DNA of 64,000 nucleotides from an uncultured Butyrivibrio sp. (GTDB lineage: Bacteria; Bacillota; Clostridia; Lachnospirales; Lachnospiraceae), in NCBI GenBank assembly GCA_946536145.1, contig CAMNEA010000004.1, forward strand, positions 1-64,000. Reading direction: 5' to 3'. A model generated the notes under the pieces. The model made no database searches, had not been told where the DNA came from, and saw nothing but the letters and a program-made list of their open reading frames with translations. Position 1 is the first letter of the stretch. The number at the start of each line of letters is the position of its first letter. A program made the position numbers and the translations under genes. Shown one piece after another: positions 16,315 through 25,164 of this stretch.

Positions 16315-16800
16315 ATGCCATACGAAACAAAGTCAAAATGGACTATTGACGAATTAAAAAAAATGAACAAAGCGGCACTTCTGGGAATGCACAAGCTGTA
16401 TCTGGCTGTCATCATTGCGATCGAAGTGTTCCTTACAGCCGGACTTCTTATGTCAGTATATTTAATGGATTTAAAGCTGATACTGGAGTTTGTGGGACTG
16501 ATGTTAATACTGCCGATTTCGCTGCATCTGATAACGAATTACAGGATCAATAAGTCATTTTCAACCAATAAGATCATCCAGAACACAGAGACTACATTCA
16601 GGTTCTACGAGGATCGGCTTGAGACTTCAAATGACAGAGGAACTGCCTTCGTAAAATATACTGAACTGTACAGGATCCTTGAGACAAAGACCAATTTTTA
16701 TCTGTTTCTTGCCAAGGATCAGGCGTTTAACATAATAAAGGCAGACTGCTCTCCGGAGCTTATCGCATTTCTGCAGTCTATCAATCTGCCCCAAAAGTAA
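16315..16800 (+). CDS. YcxB-like membrane protein
   Basis: A 161-residue protein. Two membrane helices lie near residues 26-50 (LYLAVIIAIEVFLTAGLLMS) and 56-75. The C-terminal half (FRFYEDRLETSNDRG, YTELYRILETKTNFYLFL) matches the YcxB-type domain found in many Firmicutes. Function unknown. ATG 16315 is preceded by CAGGAG; a longer frame from 16252 runs through a palindrome and has no site. Confidence 0.75.
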   Translation: MPYETKSKWTIDELKKMNKAALLGMHKLYLAVIIAIEVFLTAGLLMSVYLMDLKLILEFVGLMLILPISLHLITNYRINKSFSTNKIIQNTETTFRFYEDRLETSNDRGTAFVKYTELYRILETKTNFYLFLAKDQAFNIIKADCSPELIAFLQSINLPQK

Positions 16801-16835
16801 GTCGCGATATATATGCTGACAATGGATATGGAATT

Positions 16836-17108
16836 ATGGAAAAGAGATACAGACTTCATTTTTATGGAATGGTACAGGGAGTGGGACTTCGATACACTGC
16901 CATGTATGCGGCAAATATGTACAGACTCACCGGATATGTCAAAAATGAATATGACGGCTCTGTGACATGTGAAGTCCAGGGCGATGAGGATGCGATTGAC
17001 AGGTTTGTTTCGGCAATTCGAGGCGGCAGATTTATAGACATATCAAGGATAGAGAGAGCTTCAATGGAAACCGAACCCAATGAGCGCTCGTTTGAAGTCA
17101 GATACTGA
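16836..17108 (+). CDS. acyP: Acylphosphatase
   Basis: A 90-residue protein with the family signature GMVQGVGLRYTA (phosphate-binding loop with the catalytic Arg) and TGYVKNEYDGSVTCEVQG carrying the catalytic Asn. It hydrolyses acyl phosphates such as carbamoyl phosphate. Length and motifs are typical. Repeat copy A begins seven bases after its stop codon. Confidence 0.92.
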   Translation: MEKRYRLHFYGMVQGVGLRYTAMYAANMYRLTGYVKNEYDGSVTCEVQGDEDAIDRFVSAIRGGRFIDISRIERASMETEPNERSFEVRY

Positions 17109-17114
17109 CCAATG

Positions 17115-17261
17115 ATATGACTTCTTGAATGATATTTCAGAAACCCGCACCAGCTGCGGGTTTCCTGAGAACATGATACAAGAGGCAAACAAGCCCTGCG
17201 ACGCAGTCGCATTAGGATGGCTTGTTTGCGGCATTTTTGAATCTTTGATTCAAAAATGCAT
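17115..17261 (+). repeat. MITE-like dispersed repeat, copy A
   Basis: A ~147-base block with three hairpins: AAACCCGCA/TGCGGGTTT, a long stem GCAAACAAGCC/GGCTTGTTTGC, and GCATTTTTGAATC/GATTCAAAAATGC. Its reverse complement recurs at 21004-21168 with roughly nine in ten bases alike, and a decayed piece is at 39692-39800. The left end TGACTTCTTGAATG matches the terminal inverted repeat of copy B; the right one is lost here. Confidence 0.85.
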
Positions 17262-17293
17262 AACCCCTTAAACACATAGCAGAGGACATCGAT

Positions 17294-17509
17294 ATGTTTT
17301 TTAAGAAAAAGATTGTAAAGAAAACGTATGACAAAGAGAGCCAAAAGCCGGTTATAAAAGCCAGCATATGTAATGGGGAGCAGGTTGCGGGATTCCGCAA
17401 TATCCATACCGGAGCTTTTGAAGAAGTCATGCTCATTAAAAACAGCGATGATTACGAAAGGTTCGTGCAGATGTATGGAATAGAAGGCAAAATAGAAAAG
17501 ATCTACTGA
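17294..17509 (+). CDS. Small conserved protein of unknown function (71 residues)
   Basis: It starts FFKKKIVKKTYDKESQKPVI, continues ASICNGEQVAGFRNIHTGAF and ends EEVMLIKNSDDYERF plus a short tail YGIEGKIEKIY. I recognise this as a small protein common in Lachnospiraceae, with no known role. It has a basic N-terminus and a single Cys. AGAGGA precedes the ATG. Confidence 0.7.
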   Translation: MFFKKKIVKKTYDKESQKPVIKASICNGEQVAGFRNIHTGAFEEVMLIKNSDDYERFVQMYGIEGKIEKIY

Positions 17510-17565
17510 GAAGTAACTACCTGTGTCAGTCTGAAAAGGACTGGATAAGAGGGAGCAAAGATACC

Positions 17566-18348
17566 ATGAGTACATCTGAAAAGGTGCTGTTTTTACTTGA
17601 ATCCAATAAAGATAGCTACACTTCCGGTGAGGAGATGGCAAGGCAGTGCGGCATCTCCAGAAATGCTATATGGAAAGCGATAAGGGACCTAAGGGAAAAG
17701 GGCTATATTATAGAGGCGGTCAGCAACAAGGGGTACAGGCTTTCCGAAAGCAATGATATCCTGTCGGCTGAAGGGATAAGAGCAGGGCTTCCTGCCGATC
17801 TTAAAGCGGTTGACATATTCGTATATGACAGCCTGAAATCCACAAGTGACAAGGCCAAGGAACTTGCTGTTAATGGTGCATCCCACGGGACTGTCATAGC
17901 CGCGGCAATGCAGACAGGAGGAAGAGGCAGGAAGGATCACTCGTTCTTTTCTCCCGAAGGAGGGCTGTATATGAGCATTGTCTTAAAGCCTGATCTTATG
18001 TTCAGCACAGAAAGCGGCGAGGTCACCTCTTTTGTCGGACAATCCGTGATTGGTGCGATTGAGGAGCTGTCAGGAATACGGGCAAATATTGGCGGGATCA
18101 ACGATCTGTATGTTGACGGCAAAAAGATATGCGGTATCCTTCTGGAGTCCGGAAGCGAATTTGACAGCAACACTCTGCAGTGGATAGTTGCCGGGATAGG
18201 GATCAACTTTGATTCAGATATCAATAAGTTCCCCGAGGATGTAAAAGAGAGAGCATCAAGTCTGTTCGAGCGAGGAAAAGCCACAATTACCAAGAATGCG
18301 CTTACAGCAAAAATAATCGAAAGAATACTCGATTGTCAACCGTTCTAG
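17566..18348 (+). CDS. BirA-like protein: truncated, with degenerate ligase active site
   Basis: A 260-residue protein, where family members usually have about 325. Residues 1-62 are a winged-helix DNA-binding domain (MARQCGISRNAIWKAIRDLR). The catalytic domain follows, but two active-site motifs are damaged: the biotinyl-AMP loop reads GRGRKD (119-124) instead of GRGRxG, and KWPND is replaced by GGIND (176-180), removing the catalytic Lys. The SH3-like C-terminal domain is absent: the frame ends inside the bioY operator, with the last residues CQPF coded by the operator itself. It therefore probably cannot ligate biotin, and may act only as a repressor for bioY. A separate functional ligase must exist elsewhere. 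GAGGGAG precedes the ATG. Confidence 0.8.
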   Translation: MSTSEKVLFLLESNKDSYTSGEEMARQCGISRNAIWKAIRDLREKGYIIEAVSNKGYRLSESNDILSAEGIRAGLPADLKAVDIFVYDSLKSTSDKAKELAVNGASHGTVIAAAMQTGGRGRKDHSFFSPEGGLYMSIVLKPDLMFSTESGEVTSFVGQSVIGAIEELSGIRANIGGINDLYVDGKKICGILLESGSEFDSNTLQWIVAGIGINFDSDINKFPEDVKERASSLFERGKATITKNALTAKIIERILDCQPF

Positions 18349-18364
18349 TTTGATAGGTTGACAA
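18333..18364 (+). promoter_or_regulatory. BirA-type biotin operator in front of bioY
   Basis: TTGTCAACC (18333-18341), 14 bases, then GGTTGACAA (18356-18364): a perfect inverted repeat with the arm sequence and spacing of BirA boxes (consensus TTGTnAACC-N14/15-GGTTnACAA). The right arm includes TTGACA, usable as a -35 for bioY. A T run follows, so the hairpin may also end birA transcription. Confidence 0.85.
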
Positions 18365-18429
18365 TCTTTTTTTGATGTGTTACCTTCGTATAAGCAATTT
18401 TAGAAAATATGTTGGAGGATTAAGACATC

Positions 18430-18996
18430 ATGAGAAGTGCAGACGCAGTAAGGACAGGAACTGATTCAAAAGTACTGAATCTGGTATACATAGCGATCGG
18501 AGCGGCGCTTATTGCTATCTGCTCCTGGATCAGCATACCGACAGCGATTCCGTTCACGCTTCAGACATTTGCGGTATTTTTTGTATTGCTGCTTTTGGGA
18601 GGGGAGAGAGGAACCATTGCAACGCTCGTATATGTGCTGCTTGGTGCAGTCGGAGTCCCGGTTTTTGCGGGATTTAGCGGAGGTATTGGAATCCTTCTCG
18701 GCAATACGGGGGGATATATCATCGGCTTCTTATTTATAGGTTTTATATACATGCTGTTTTCGAAGTTTTTCAAAAAGAGTATTGTGATGAAGATTGCAGC
18801 GCTTGTTCTCGGGCTTGCGGTATGCTATGCGTTCGGTACGGCATGGTTCATGCATGTTTATATGAAAAACAGCGGTGAAGTAGGGCTTTTTACAGTACTA
18901 GGGTGGTGCGTATTCCCATTCATCATTCCGGATCTTCTCAAGATCGCGCTTGCAGTAGTGATTTCAAGGAGAATAGAACCTGTAATCAGGTATTAA
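18430..18996 (+). CDS. bioY: BioY, biotin-specific S component of an ECF transporter
   Basis: A 188-residue protein with six hydrophobic segments and BioY marks: ISIPTAIPFTLQTFAVFFVLLL, then LVYVLLGAVGVPVFAGFSGG, and GNTGGYIIGF. It captures biotin, and needs the shared EcfAAT module encoded elsewhere. TTGGAGG precedes the ATG. The BirA-type operator lies 66 bases upstream, so it should be derepressed in biotin shortage. Confidence 0.95.
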   Translation: MRSADAVRTGTDSKVLNLVYIAIGAALIAICSWISIPTAIPFTLQTFAVFFVLLLLGGERGTIATLVYVLLGAVGVPVFAGFSGGIGILLGNTGGYIIGFLFIGFIYMLFSKFFKKSIVMKIAALVLGLAVCYAFGTAWFMHVYMKNSGEVGLFTVLGWCVFPFIIPDLLKIALAVVISRRIEPVIRY

Positions 18997-19121
18997 TGGG
19001 GATGGCTTTTCTCTGAATAATCTGAGAAAAAATCGAACTCAAACAGATATATGTTGTGGATCATGATTTCGTGTTAAAATTACTTTTGTGAACACATTAC
19101 AGCTATAGGTGTAATTTTGAT

Positions 19122-20471
19122 ATGAAGAAATATGATCGTGTAACCCAATATACAATAATTATCTGTATCGGTCTGATCATCTTCAATATTGTCTTCGGGT
19201 ATGTACTTAGCGCGGTGGCTATTAAAGCCATGCGTACCCAGATCAATGAGCGTATGCTGGATATTTCCAATACTGCTGCAGCGATGCTAAACGGCGATGA
19301 CCTTGTCATGATAACTTCGGATGATTATGGGTCTGCGGAATATGAGAGAGTTATGAAAACTCTTTCCTACTTTCAGGACAATATTGAACTTGAATATATA
19401 TACTGCATAAGACAGGTAAGTGAAAAAGAGTTTGTCTTTGGTGTGGATCCTACCATTGATGACCCGGGAGAATTCGGATCCCCAATCGTATATACCGATG
19501 CTCTGTATAATGCCAGTAAAGGTATGGCGAGCGTTGACATGGTTCCATACACTGATGACTGGGGAGTATTCTACAGCTCATATTCGCCGGTATTTGACTC
19601 GGACGGTGACGTTGCAGGTATCGTGGCAGCGGATTTCAGCGCCGAGTGGTATCAGAATAAAGTAAGGCAGTTATATTTTATAATTGTCTCTTTTATTTCC
19701 TTTGGTCTTGTCTGCAGTATCTGCCTTGCTATCACCATTGCGTCACAGTACGAAAAATTCTTTAATGCCCTTATACGCAAGATGAATGACCTCTCTAACG
19801 GGATACAGACTCTGATCAATGAGGTTGATCCGCTGGGTGACGCCAATGGCGACTTTTCGACTAATGAAGCTGATACAGACGCAGGTATGCGTGATGCCAT
19901 CAAGGTTCTTGAAGAAAAGATAATAATTATGCAGATGAGGCTGACGAAACAGATCGAAATCATCAGATCTCATGCCTACATAGACACTCTCACGGGGTTC
20001 AATAACAGAAACTCATATATGGAATATCTGGATATTCTCGAGGACAAGCTTAAAAGCAATCCGGATATGGTATTTTCGGTTGTCGTATTTGATATCAATC
20101 AGCTCAAGATGATAAATGATGACTATGGCCATGACATGGGTGACAAGCTTATCATCACGATCGCTGATGAAATCCGAAAAGTCTTTGGCGGCAACAGAAT
20201 CTACAGGGTAGGCGGTGATGAGTTTGTGGCTATTCTTGATGAGCCTGACCCTTCAGCAAAAATCACACTGTTAAAAGACAGGATTGCCCTAAGGAGCAAA
20301 GAAAAACCTATCCGCAAAGACCTTGATCTGGAGATTGCTATCTCTGCGGGGTGTGCAGCCTATGATCCCGATACGGACAGGAATTATTCGGATGTTTTCC
20401 ACAGAGCGGACAATGCCATGTACACGGATAAGAAGGCATTCTATCAGACACATATAGACCGCAGAAGATAA
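19122..20471 (+). CDS. Membrane-bound diguanylate cyclase with extracellular sensor
   Basis: A 449-residue protein. TM1 lies at about 10-32 (YTIIICIGLIIFNIVFGYVL), an extracellular domain at 33-185 resembles a Cache sensor (MASVDMVPYTDDWGVFYSSY then VAGIVAADFSAE), and TM2 is at about 186-208. A HAMP-like linker leads to the GGDEF domain, which begins IDTLTGFNNRNSYM and has the intact active site RVGGDEFVAIL near residue 362. It probably makes c-di-GMP in answer to a small external molecule. The inhibitory RxxD site is not obvious. No EAL domain. Confidence 0.92.
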   Translation: MKKYDRVTQYTIIICIGLIIFNIVFGYVLSAVAIKAMRTQINERMLDISNTAAAMLNGDDLVMITSDDYGSAEYERVMKTLSYFQDNIELEYIYCIRQVSEKEFVFGVDPTIDDPGEFGSPIVYTDALYNASKGMASVDMVPYTDDWGVFYSSYSPVFDSDGDVAGIVAADFSAEWYQNKVRQLYFIIVSFISFGLVCSICLAITIASQYEKFFNALIRKMNDLSNGIQTLINEVDPLGDANGDFSTNEADTDAGMRDAIKVLEEKIIIMQMRLTKQIEIIRSHAYIDTLTGFNNRNSYMEYLDILEDKLKSNPDMVFSVVVFDINQLKMINDDYGHDMGDKLIITIADEIRKVFGGNRIYRVGGDEFVAILDEPDPSAKITLLKDRIALRSKEKPIRKDLDLEIAISAGCAAYDPDTDRNYSDVFHRADNAMYTDKKAFYQTHIDRRR

Positions 20472-20549
20472 AGAGACTTAAAAAAGCAAACCGTGCAGCA
20501 TCAGGCGGGGTTAAACTTTTGACTGTCCTAAGGAATTGGAGGCTTTGAT

Positions 20550-21011
20550 ATGACACGCAGGGAAGCTGCTATAGCCAATTTTATGAAAGGTTATAATTGT
20601 TCGCAGTCAATTGTTCTGGCTTTTTCCGATCTGCTCCCGGTTGATGAGGCAGATCTTGCAAGGCTTTCGTCGTCGTTCGGAGCAGGAATGGGAAGGCTTC
20701 GTGAGGTGTGCGGCTCCGTGAGCGGGATGTTTATGGTTGCCGGATTACTGTACGGGTATGAGGGCCCTGAAACTGGACAGCCCAAAGCTGACCACTATGC
20801 AAGGATACAGGAGCTCGCCCGAAGATTTGAAGAAAAGCATGGATCGATAGTATGCCGCAATCTCCTTGGACTGAGCGTTCATAGAGATGAACCTGTACCT
20901 GAAAAGAGAACAGAAGAGTATTACAGGAAACGGCCATGTCCGGAGATAATCGGAGATGCAGCCGAAATTCTGGAGCGGTTTATAAATGAAATGTCAAATG
21001 CATCTTCTTGA
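20550..21011 (+). CDS. C_GCAxxG_C_C family redox protein
   Basis: A 153-residue protein with GYNCSQSIVLAF near residue 15, SSFGAGMGRLREVCGSVSGM around 46-64, and two later cysteines (IVCRNLLG, RPCPEIIG). These are the spaced Cys of the C_GCAxxG_C_C family, here with CGSVSG instead of CGAxxG. Members often accompany metal or electron-transfer proteins; exact role unknown. GGAGG precedes the start. The last codons overlap the terminal inverted repeat of repeat copy B. Confidence 0.9.
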   Translation: MTRREAAIANFMKGYNCSQSIVLAFSDLLPVDEADLARLSSSFGAGMGRLREVCGSVSGMFMVAGLLYGYEGPETGQPKADHYARIQELARRFEEKHGSIVCRNLLGLSVHRDEPVPEKRTEEYYRKRPCPEIIGDAAEILERFINEMSNASS

Positions 21012-21168
21012 ATGCATAAGTCATACATTTTTGAATCAGAGATTCAAAAATGCCGCAAACAAGCCATCCTAGAGCGACTGCGTCGCAGGGCTTGTTTGCC
21101 TCCCGTATCATGTTCTCACGAAACCCGCAGCCTGCGGGTTTCTGAAATATCATTCAAGAAGTCATACC
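21004..21168 (-). repeat. MITE-like dispersed repeat, copy B (with terminal inverted repeats)
   Basis: The reverse complement of copy A, with the same three hairpins. This copy has terminal inverted repeats CTTCTTGAATG (21004-21014) and CATTCAAGAAG (21151-21161), so the element is about 158 bp. The left arm supplies the stop codon of the C_GCAxxG gene. No transposase of its own; a non-autonomous element or a structured RNA repeat. Confidence 0.85.
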
Positions 21169-21198
21169 TAGGGAGGACATAATGATCATATTGACTTA

Positions 21199-21252
21199 CA
21201 GAGCAGTTTTCTGCGTCATTAAAGATGCAGAGACTGCTCTTTGTCTTTTTTA
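21199..21252 (+). terminator. Terminator between repeat B and the IS element
   Basis: AGAGCAGT..TCTGC pairs with GCAGAGACTGCTCT, followed by TTGTCTTTTTTA. It probably ends the 20.5 kb gene's transcript and lies just outside the IS left end. Confidence 0.75.
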
Positions 21253-21300
21253 TAGTACCTCAGCGAGAAACCCCCTTCCGTTAGGTTGGGGATGAATCGC

Positions 21301-21759
21301 CTAGTCTTTTTGCTTTTTGTATTTCCCGGATTTCACATATTTCTTTTCGTGTTCCTCGGCTCTCTGACCTTCAATATAGTTTTTGACCGTTTCCATAGAA
21401 ACTGAGCCGGTAGTAGCACAGAAATAACTGGCGCTCCAGAAGGGCGAATCACCCCACAGGTATTTTTCTATATGTTCCTTGTAGTAAATATGGACTTCTT
21501 TTGAGAGGTTAGATTTAAGTGAATTGATGAGCCTTACCGGAGCCACATCAGGAGGCATGGATACCAGAAGATGCATGTGATCCCCGTCTGTTTCCGCTGA
21601 GAGAAGCTCGCAGTTCATCCTGCCGCAGAGATAGGCAACGTGATTTTTCATGAAATCACCCATCTCGTCCGTGATGACTCTTTTCCTGTATTTGGTGACA
21701 AAAATGATATGATAGGTCAGCTGATAAACTGAATGTGAACCTCTGTTGTATCCGTCCAT
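21301..21759 (-). CDS. tnpA: IS200/IS605 transposase TnpA (Y1 HUH)
   Basis: A 152-residue protein with the HUH motif HMH (61-63, in DGDHMHLLVSMP) and the catalytic Tyr 128 in ETVKNYIEGQ. The opening YQLTYHIIFVTKYRKRVI is typical. It cuts and joins single-stranded DNA at the subterminal hairpins. The Lys-rich tail is usual. All catalytic residues are present, so the element may be active. Confidence 0.95.
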   Translation of the reverse strand: MDGYNRGSHSVYQLTYHIIFVTKYRKRVITDEMGDFMKNHVAYLCGRMNCELLSAETDGDHMHLLVSMPPDVAPVRLINSLKSNLSKEVHIYYKEHIEKYLWGDSPFWSASYFCATTGSVSMETVKNYIEGQRAEEHEKKYVKSGKYKKQKD

Positions 21760-21931
21760 AAAAATCGCCTCTGTTACCGCAAGTAATTTCTGACTTACTC
21801 AGCCCTGTCGGATGCCAGTGCTGTCATCCACTCACTTTCGTTCGTGGGACAGTATCTGATTCCTACACCTGGAAAGAACATTTGTTCGCCACAGCCTTAA
21901 AAGTGTGCTATAATACATAGTATAAACATCT

Positions 21932-23356
21932 ATGAAAGGAATAGCAACTGTGTATAGGACAAGGCAGTACAGAATAAACAGCAAACATACACTTTACGGA
22001 TACTGCAGTGATATCTGCGGAGCTTCTGCAAGATTGTACAACAGGGCCAATTTCATTCTAAGGCAGTATTCATCAGCTGTTAAGGCTATGGATGAGTACA
22101 GGCCTCTTTTTCCCAATCAGATGGAAGTGGTAAGACTGGTAAGGAGTACGCTTACCGGTACCAAGTATCAGCCCAGGGGTGCATGGATGGCATACGGCTC
22201 CATGGACTATCTTCTTAAAACCACCAGAGACAAGGCGTACTACAACCTTCCGTCACAAGCCAATCAACAGATACTTAAACTCATAACGCGGGATTACAGG
22301 TCTTTCTTTGAGGCATTGAAGGCATACACTAAGAACCCTTCGGCTTTTACGGGAAGACCCAGGCTTCCGGGATATATAAAAGAAAGCAGGGGTAAGACGG
22401 CAATCCTTACCAACCAGATCTGCAGGATAAAGGATAATCTGTATCTCAGATTCCCGGGGACCAGGGAGATGCTGAGGCTTGCAAATGCTCCTTTTCCCGG
22501 AATGCTCAAGGAAGTGCGCATCAAGCCATGTGGCAAGGATTTTGTGATCGATGTGGTAATGGATATGGAGACTAAAGGCGCAGCACCAAGGAATGACTCT
22601 GTAATCCTTAAGGAGCTGGCAGAACGCCATGATATTTCAGATATAAGGGTCATGGCGATAGATCCCGGAACAGATAATATCGCTGCTGTTGTCAATAACT
22701 TTGGAGCAAGGCCTTATGTAGTAAAGGGTGGTGTGATCAAGTCCATCAATCAGTACTACAACAAAGAGATGGCAAGGCTGGCCTCCTGTGCCATGACCTG
22801 TAACATGAGATACCGTACCAGGAGGATGAGCACGCTCACCGAAAAGAGGAACAGAAGGATAAAGGATCAGTTCCACAAGATAAGCACAAATATAGCAGAC
22901 TATGCAAGAGATAATCATGTAGATGTAGTGGTAATGGGCCACAATGTATTCCAGAAGCAGGAAGCGGATATGGGACATATGAATAACCAGAACTTTGTGC
23001 AGATACCAATGCTGATATTTGCAGATATGCTCAGATACAAGCTTGCTGAATATGGGATAGAGTTTGCCCTTACAGAAGAGAGCTATACTTCAAAAGCTGA
23101 TTTTCTTGCAAAGGATGAGATCCCTGTGTACCGTAAAGGAGATGGAGCGTCATACTCTTTTTCCGGGAAGAGGATAAAGAGAGGACTTTACAGACACTAC
23201 GATGGTACCATAACAAATGCAGACATAAACGGAGCTGCAAATATCTTAAGAAAAGTATTCCCAAAGGTAACCCAATGGGATAGGGGCATAGTGGACATGC
23301 CCTGTTCTGCAGGCTGCGCAGAGCAGCCTGCAGGTTCATGCCGCGAAGCGGCGTAA
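21932..23356 (+). CDS. tnpB: TnpB RNA-guided nuclease, branch with rearranged RuvC site and no zinc finger
   Basis: A 474-residue protein. RuvC-I is MAIDPGTDN with Asp 244, and RuvC-III is NADINGAANI with Asp 431. The RuvC-II strand reads VVVMGHN, where Gly 336 replaces the usual Glu; a nearby TEESYTSKADF (about 381-391) may supply it. The CxxC zinc-finger seen in most TnpB between RuvC-II and III is absent. This GHN/TEESYTSKADF pattern is a recognised TnpB branch, so it need not be dead. The last 20 residues are coded by the hairpins of the omega RNA. A possible promoter TTCGCC-18-TATAAT ends at 21914. Confidence 0.9.
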   Translation: MKGIATVYRTRQYRINSKHTLYGYCSDICGASARLYNRANFILRQYSSAVKAMDEYRPLFPNQMEVVRLVRSTLTGTKYQPRGAWMAYGSMDYLLKTTRDKAYYNLPSQANQQILKLITRDYRSFFEALKAYTKNPSAFTGRPRLPGYIKESRGKTAILTNQICRIKDNLYLRFPGTREMLRLANAPFPGMLKEVRIKPCGKDFVIDVVMDMETKGAAPRNDSVILKELAERHDISDIRVMAIDPGTDNIAAVVNNFGARPYVVKGGVIKSINQYYNKEMARLASCAMTCNMRYRTRRMSTLTEKRNRRIKDQFHKISTNIADYARDNHVDVVVMGHNVFQKQEADMGHMNNQNFVQIPMLIFADMLRYKLAEYGIEFALTEESYTSKADFLAKDEIPVYRKGDGASYSFSGKRIKRGLYRHYDGTITNADINGAANILRKVFPKVTQWDRGIVDMPCSAGCAEQPAGSCREAA

Positions 23357-23395
23357 CAGAAACCCTTTCCGACGCAGAGTCGGTGAGGGTAGTTC
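23307..23395 (+). ncRNA. Probable omega (re)RNA scaffold at the tnpB 3' end
   Basis: Three hairpins are stacked across the end of tnpB: an exact 11-bp stem CTGCAGGCTGC/GCAGCCTGCAG (23307-23333), GCCGC/GCGGC (23340-23352), and CCCT..CCGAC/GTCGG..AGGG (23363-23389). TnpB guide RNAs begin in the tnpB 3' end and continue past the right end into flanking DNA, which would act as guide. The 5' end is not known. Confidence 0.6.
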
Positions 23396-23502
23396 ATGAG
23401 CAGAAAATAGCGAAAAATGCGTAGTAAAATGCAAGAAAATGATGAGAATTGTTTTTAAAGCTCTGTATAATTGGTCATAACATAAATATTTAAGGAGTGG
23501 GT

Positions 23503-25132
23503 ATGAGCTCAAAATTGACCCTGCCGAAGCTTATCTCAGATGGGATGGTGCTTCAGCGTAGAAAGAGAATACATATTTGGGGATGGGATGAACCGGGTTC
23601 CAAGGTAGATGTCAGGCTTGACAATCTGTGGGCAAGAGGCACTGCGGATAAGGACGGAAGGTTCGATATTTATCTTGCTGCGAAAGAGAGCGGAGGACCG
23701 TACGAGCTTCTTGTCTCAGATGACGATGATGATGAAATTGCGGTAAAGGACGTGATGATAGGCATCGTGTGGCTTGCGACAGGCCAGTCCAATATGGAAC
23801 TTCCGATTGCAAGAGTAAAAGACAGATACCCGGCTCTTGCAGATATAGAAGAGAATAAAGGGATCAGAACGTTCAAGATCACGGAAGATACCGATTTCCA
23901 CGGACCATTGGAAGAGCATAGGAGCGGAAGCTGGAAACATGTGGAGAAGTCCACGATAATGGATTTTTCTGCCACAGGGTACTTCTTTGCCGCATACCTT
24001 CAGAAGATAACGGGGCAGACTGTCGGCATGATCAATGCATCGCTCGGAGGCTCTAAGATATCATCGTGGCTTTCGAAAGAAATGCTTGAAGGCTATGATG
24101 AGCTGCTTGCAGAGGCATCAAGGTATGCAGATGATGACTTCAGAAAGAGCCAGGCTGACAAAAATGTCATAAACGGAACTCTCTGGAGGGAGAAGCTTGA
24201 CCGCATTGACAGGGGGCTTTCTGAGAAGTGGATGGAGCCGTCTATAGACGTAAGGAGCTGGAAGGAGATGGACATCCCGGTGATGTTCTCAGATACAGAG
24301 CTTGCCGGAATGTGCGGATCGGTCTGGTTTAGAAGGAATTTTGATCTTCCAAAGGACCTTGCGGGAAAGAGCGCCAGGCTTTTCCTCGGAACCATGGTTG
24401 ACAGGGATGAGGTCTTTGTAAACGGCGTCAGGGTCGGGGGAACGGAGTATCAGTATCCTCCGAGAAAGTATGATATTCCGCAGGGACTTACGAAGGAAAA
24501 AGACAATACGATAGTCATAAGGCTCTGTGTGGAGAACGGACTTGGAAGAATAACTCCGGACAAAGAGTACAGGATATTCAATGATGAGGCGCAGGTTCGC
24601 CTCGATGGAACCTGTTGATGACCCGTGGCCGCAGTTTAGGCTGACGCAGCGAAGACTCCTTGACGACCCGATGGTCGGCATGGCTGTGAGCATGGATCTG
24701 GGCGAAGACAACGACCTTCATCCTACAGGCAAGAGGCGGATAGGAAAGCGCCTGGCACTTTGGGCTGCGCATATCAAATACGGCTACAGTCGTGAATACA
24801 CGGGACCCGTTCCGGTCAGCGCAAGGGCTGTTGGATCGGGATTTGGGCGCACAGGCACAGTTGAAATAACTTTAGACCACGCTGATGGGGCGGTTTCGCG
24901 TGATATCGGCAAAGGGACAGAGCTGCGGGATTTTGTGGTTATAGATGATAAGGGGGCCTGTCACGAGGCAAAAGCCCAAATCGGGCAGAATAAGGTGCTC
25001 CTTAAGACAAGCGTAAGGCCTGACAGGATAAAGAAGATAAGATATCTTGTATCCTACACCTATAGCGGAGCCATGATCTATAACAGAGCCAATCTGCCCA
25101 TGGGACCGTTTGAACTTGATGTGGAAAAGTGA
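23503..25132 (+). pseudogene. Sialate O-acetylesterase/SGNH-type carbohydrate esterase with internal deletion
   Basis: The first frame (23503-24618) has the family start LPKLISDGMVLQRRKRIHIWGWDEPGS and the nucleophile block WLATGQSNMELPI. It ends abruptly at RLDGTC plus stop. The other frame continues from about 24606 with VDDPWPQFRLTQRRLLDDPM and the catalytic His block EDNDLHPTGKRRIGKRLA. Between these two parts the normal WYQGESN segment of about 100 residues is missing and the frame changes, so a deletion joined the ends. The family deacetylates sialic acids or xylan oligosaccharides; with the neighbouring GH67 remnant, xylan is the likely substrate. AAGGAG precedes ATG 23503. Confidence 0.85.
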
Positions 25133-25164
25133 AGGCTGAAAGGTAAGATAAAACGGAGGTTTTA

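Larger units (their letters stand above)
21264..23395. mobile_element. IS200/IS605-family insertion sequence with divergent tnpA and tnpB
   Basis: The element carries a Y1 transposase on the minus strand and a TnpB on the plus strand. Both ends have similar imperfect hairpins in the same orientation: GAAACCCCCTTCCG..GGTTGGGGATGA on the left (from 21267) and GAAACCCTTTCCGAC..GTCGGTGAGGG on the right (to 23389). Similar subterminal hairpins rather than inverted repeats are normal for this family. The exact cleavage points and target sequence cannot be fixed without an empty site. Both genes are intact. Confidence 0.8.

Noticed and set aside
18331-18372. A plain terminator at the end of birA
   Set aside because: The arms match the BirA consensus in sequence and spacing and precede bioY; an operator is the main reading, although termination may also occur.
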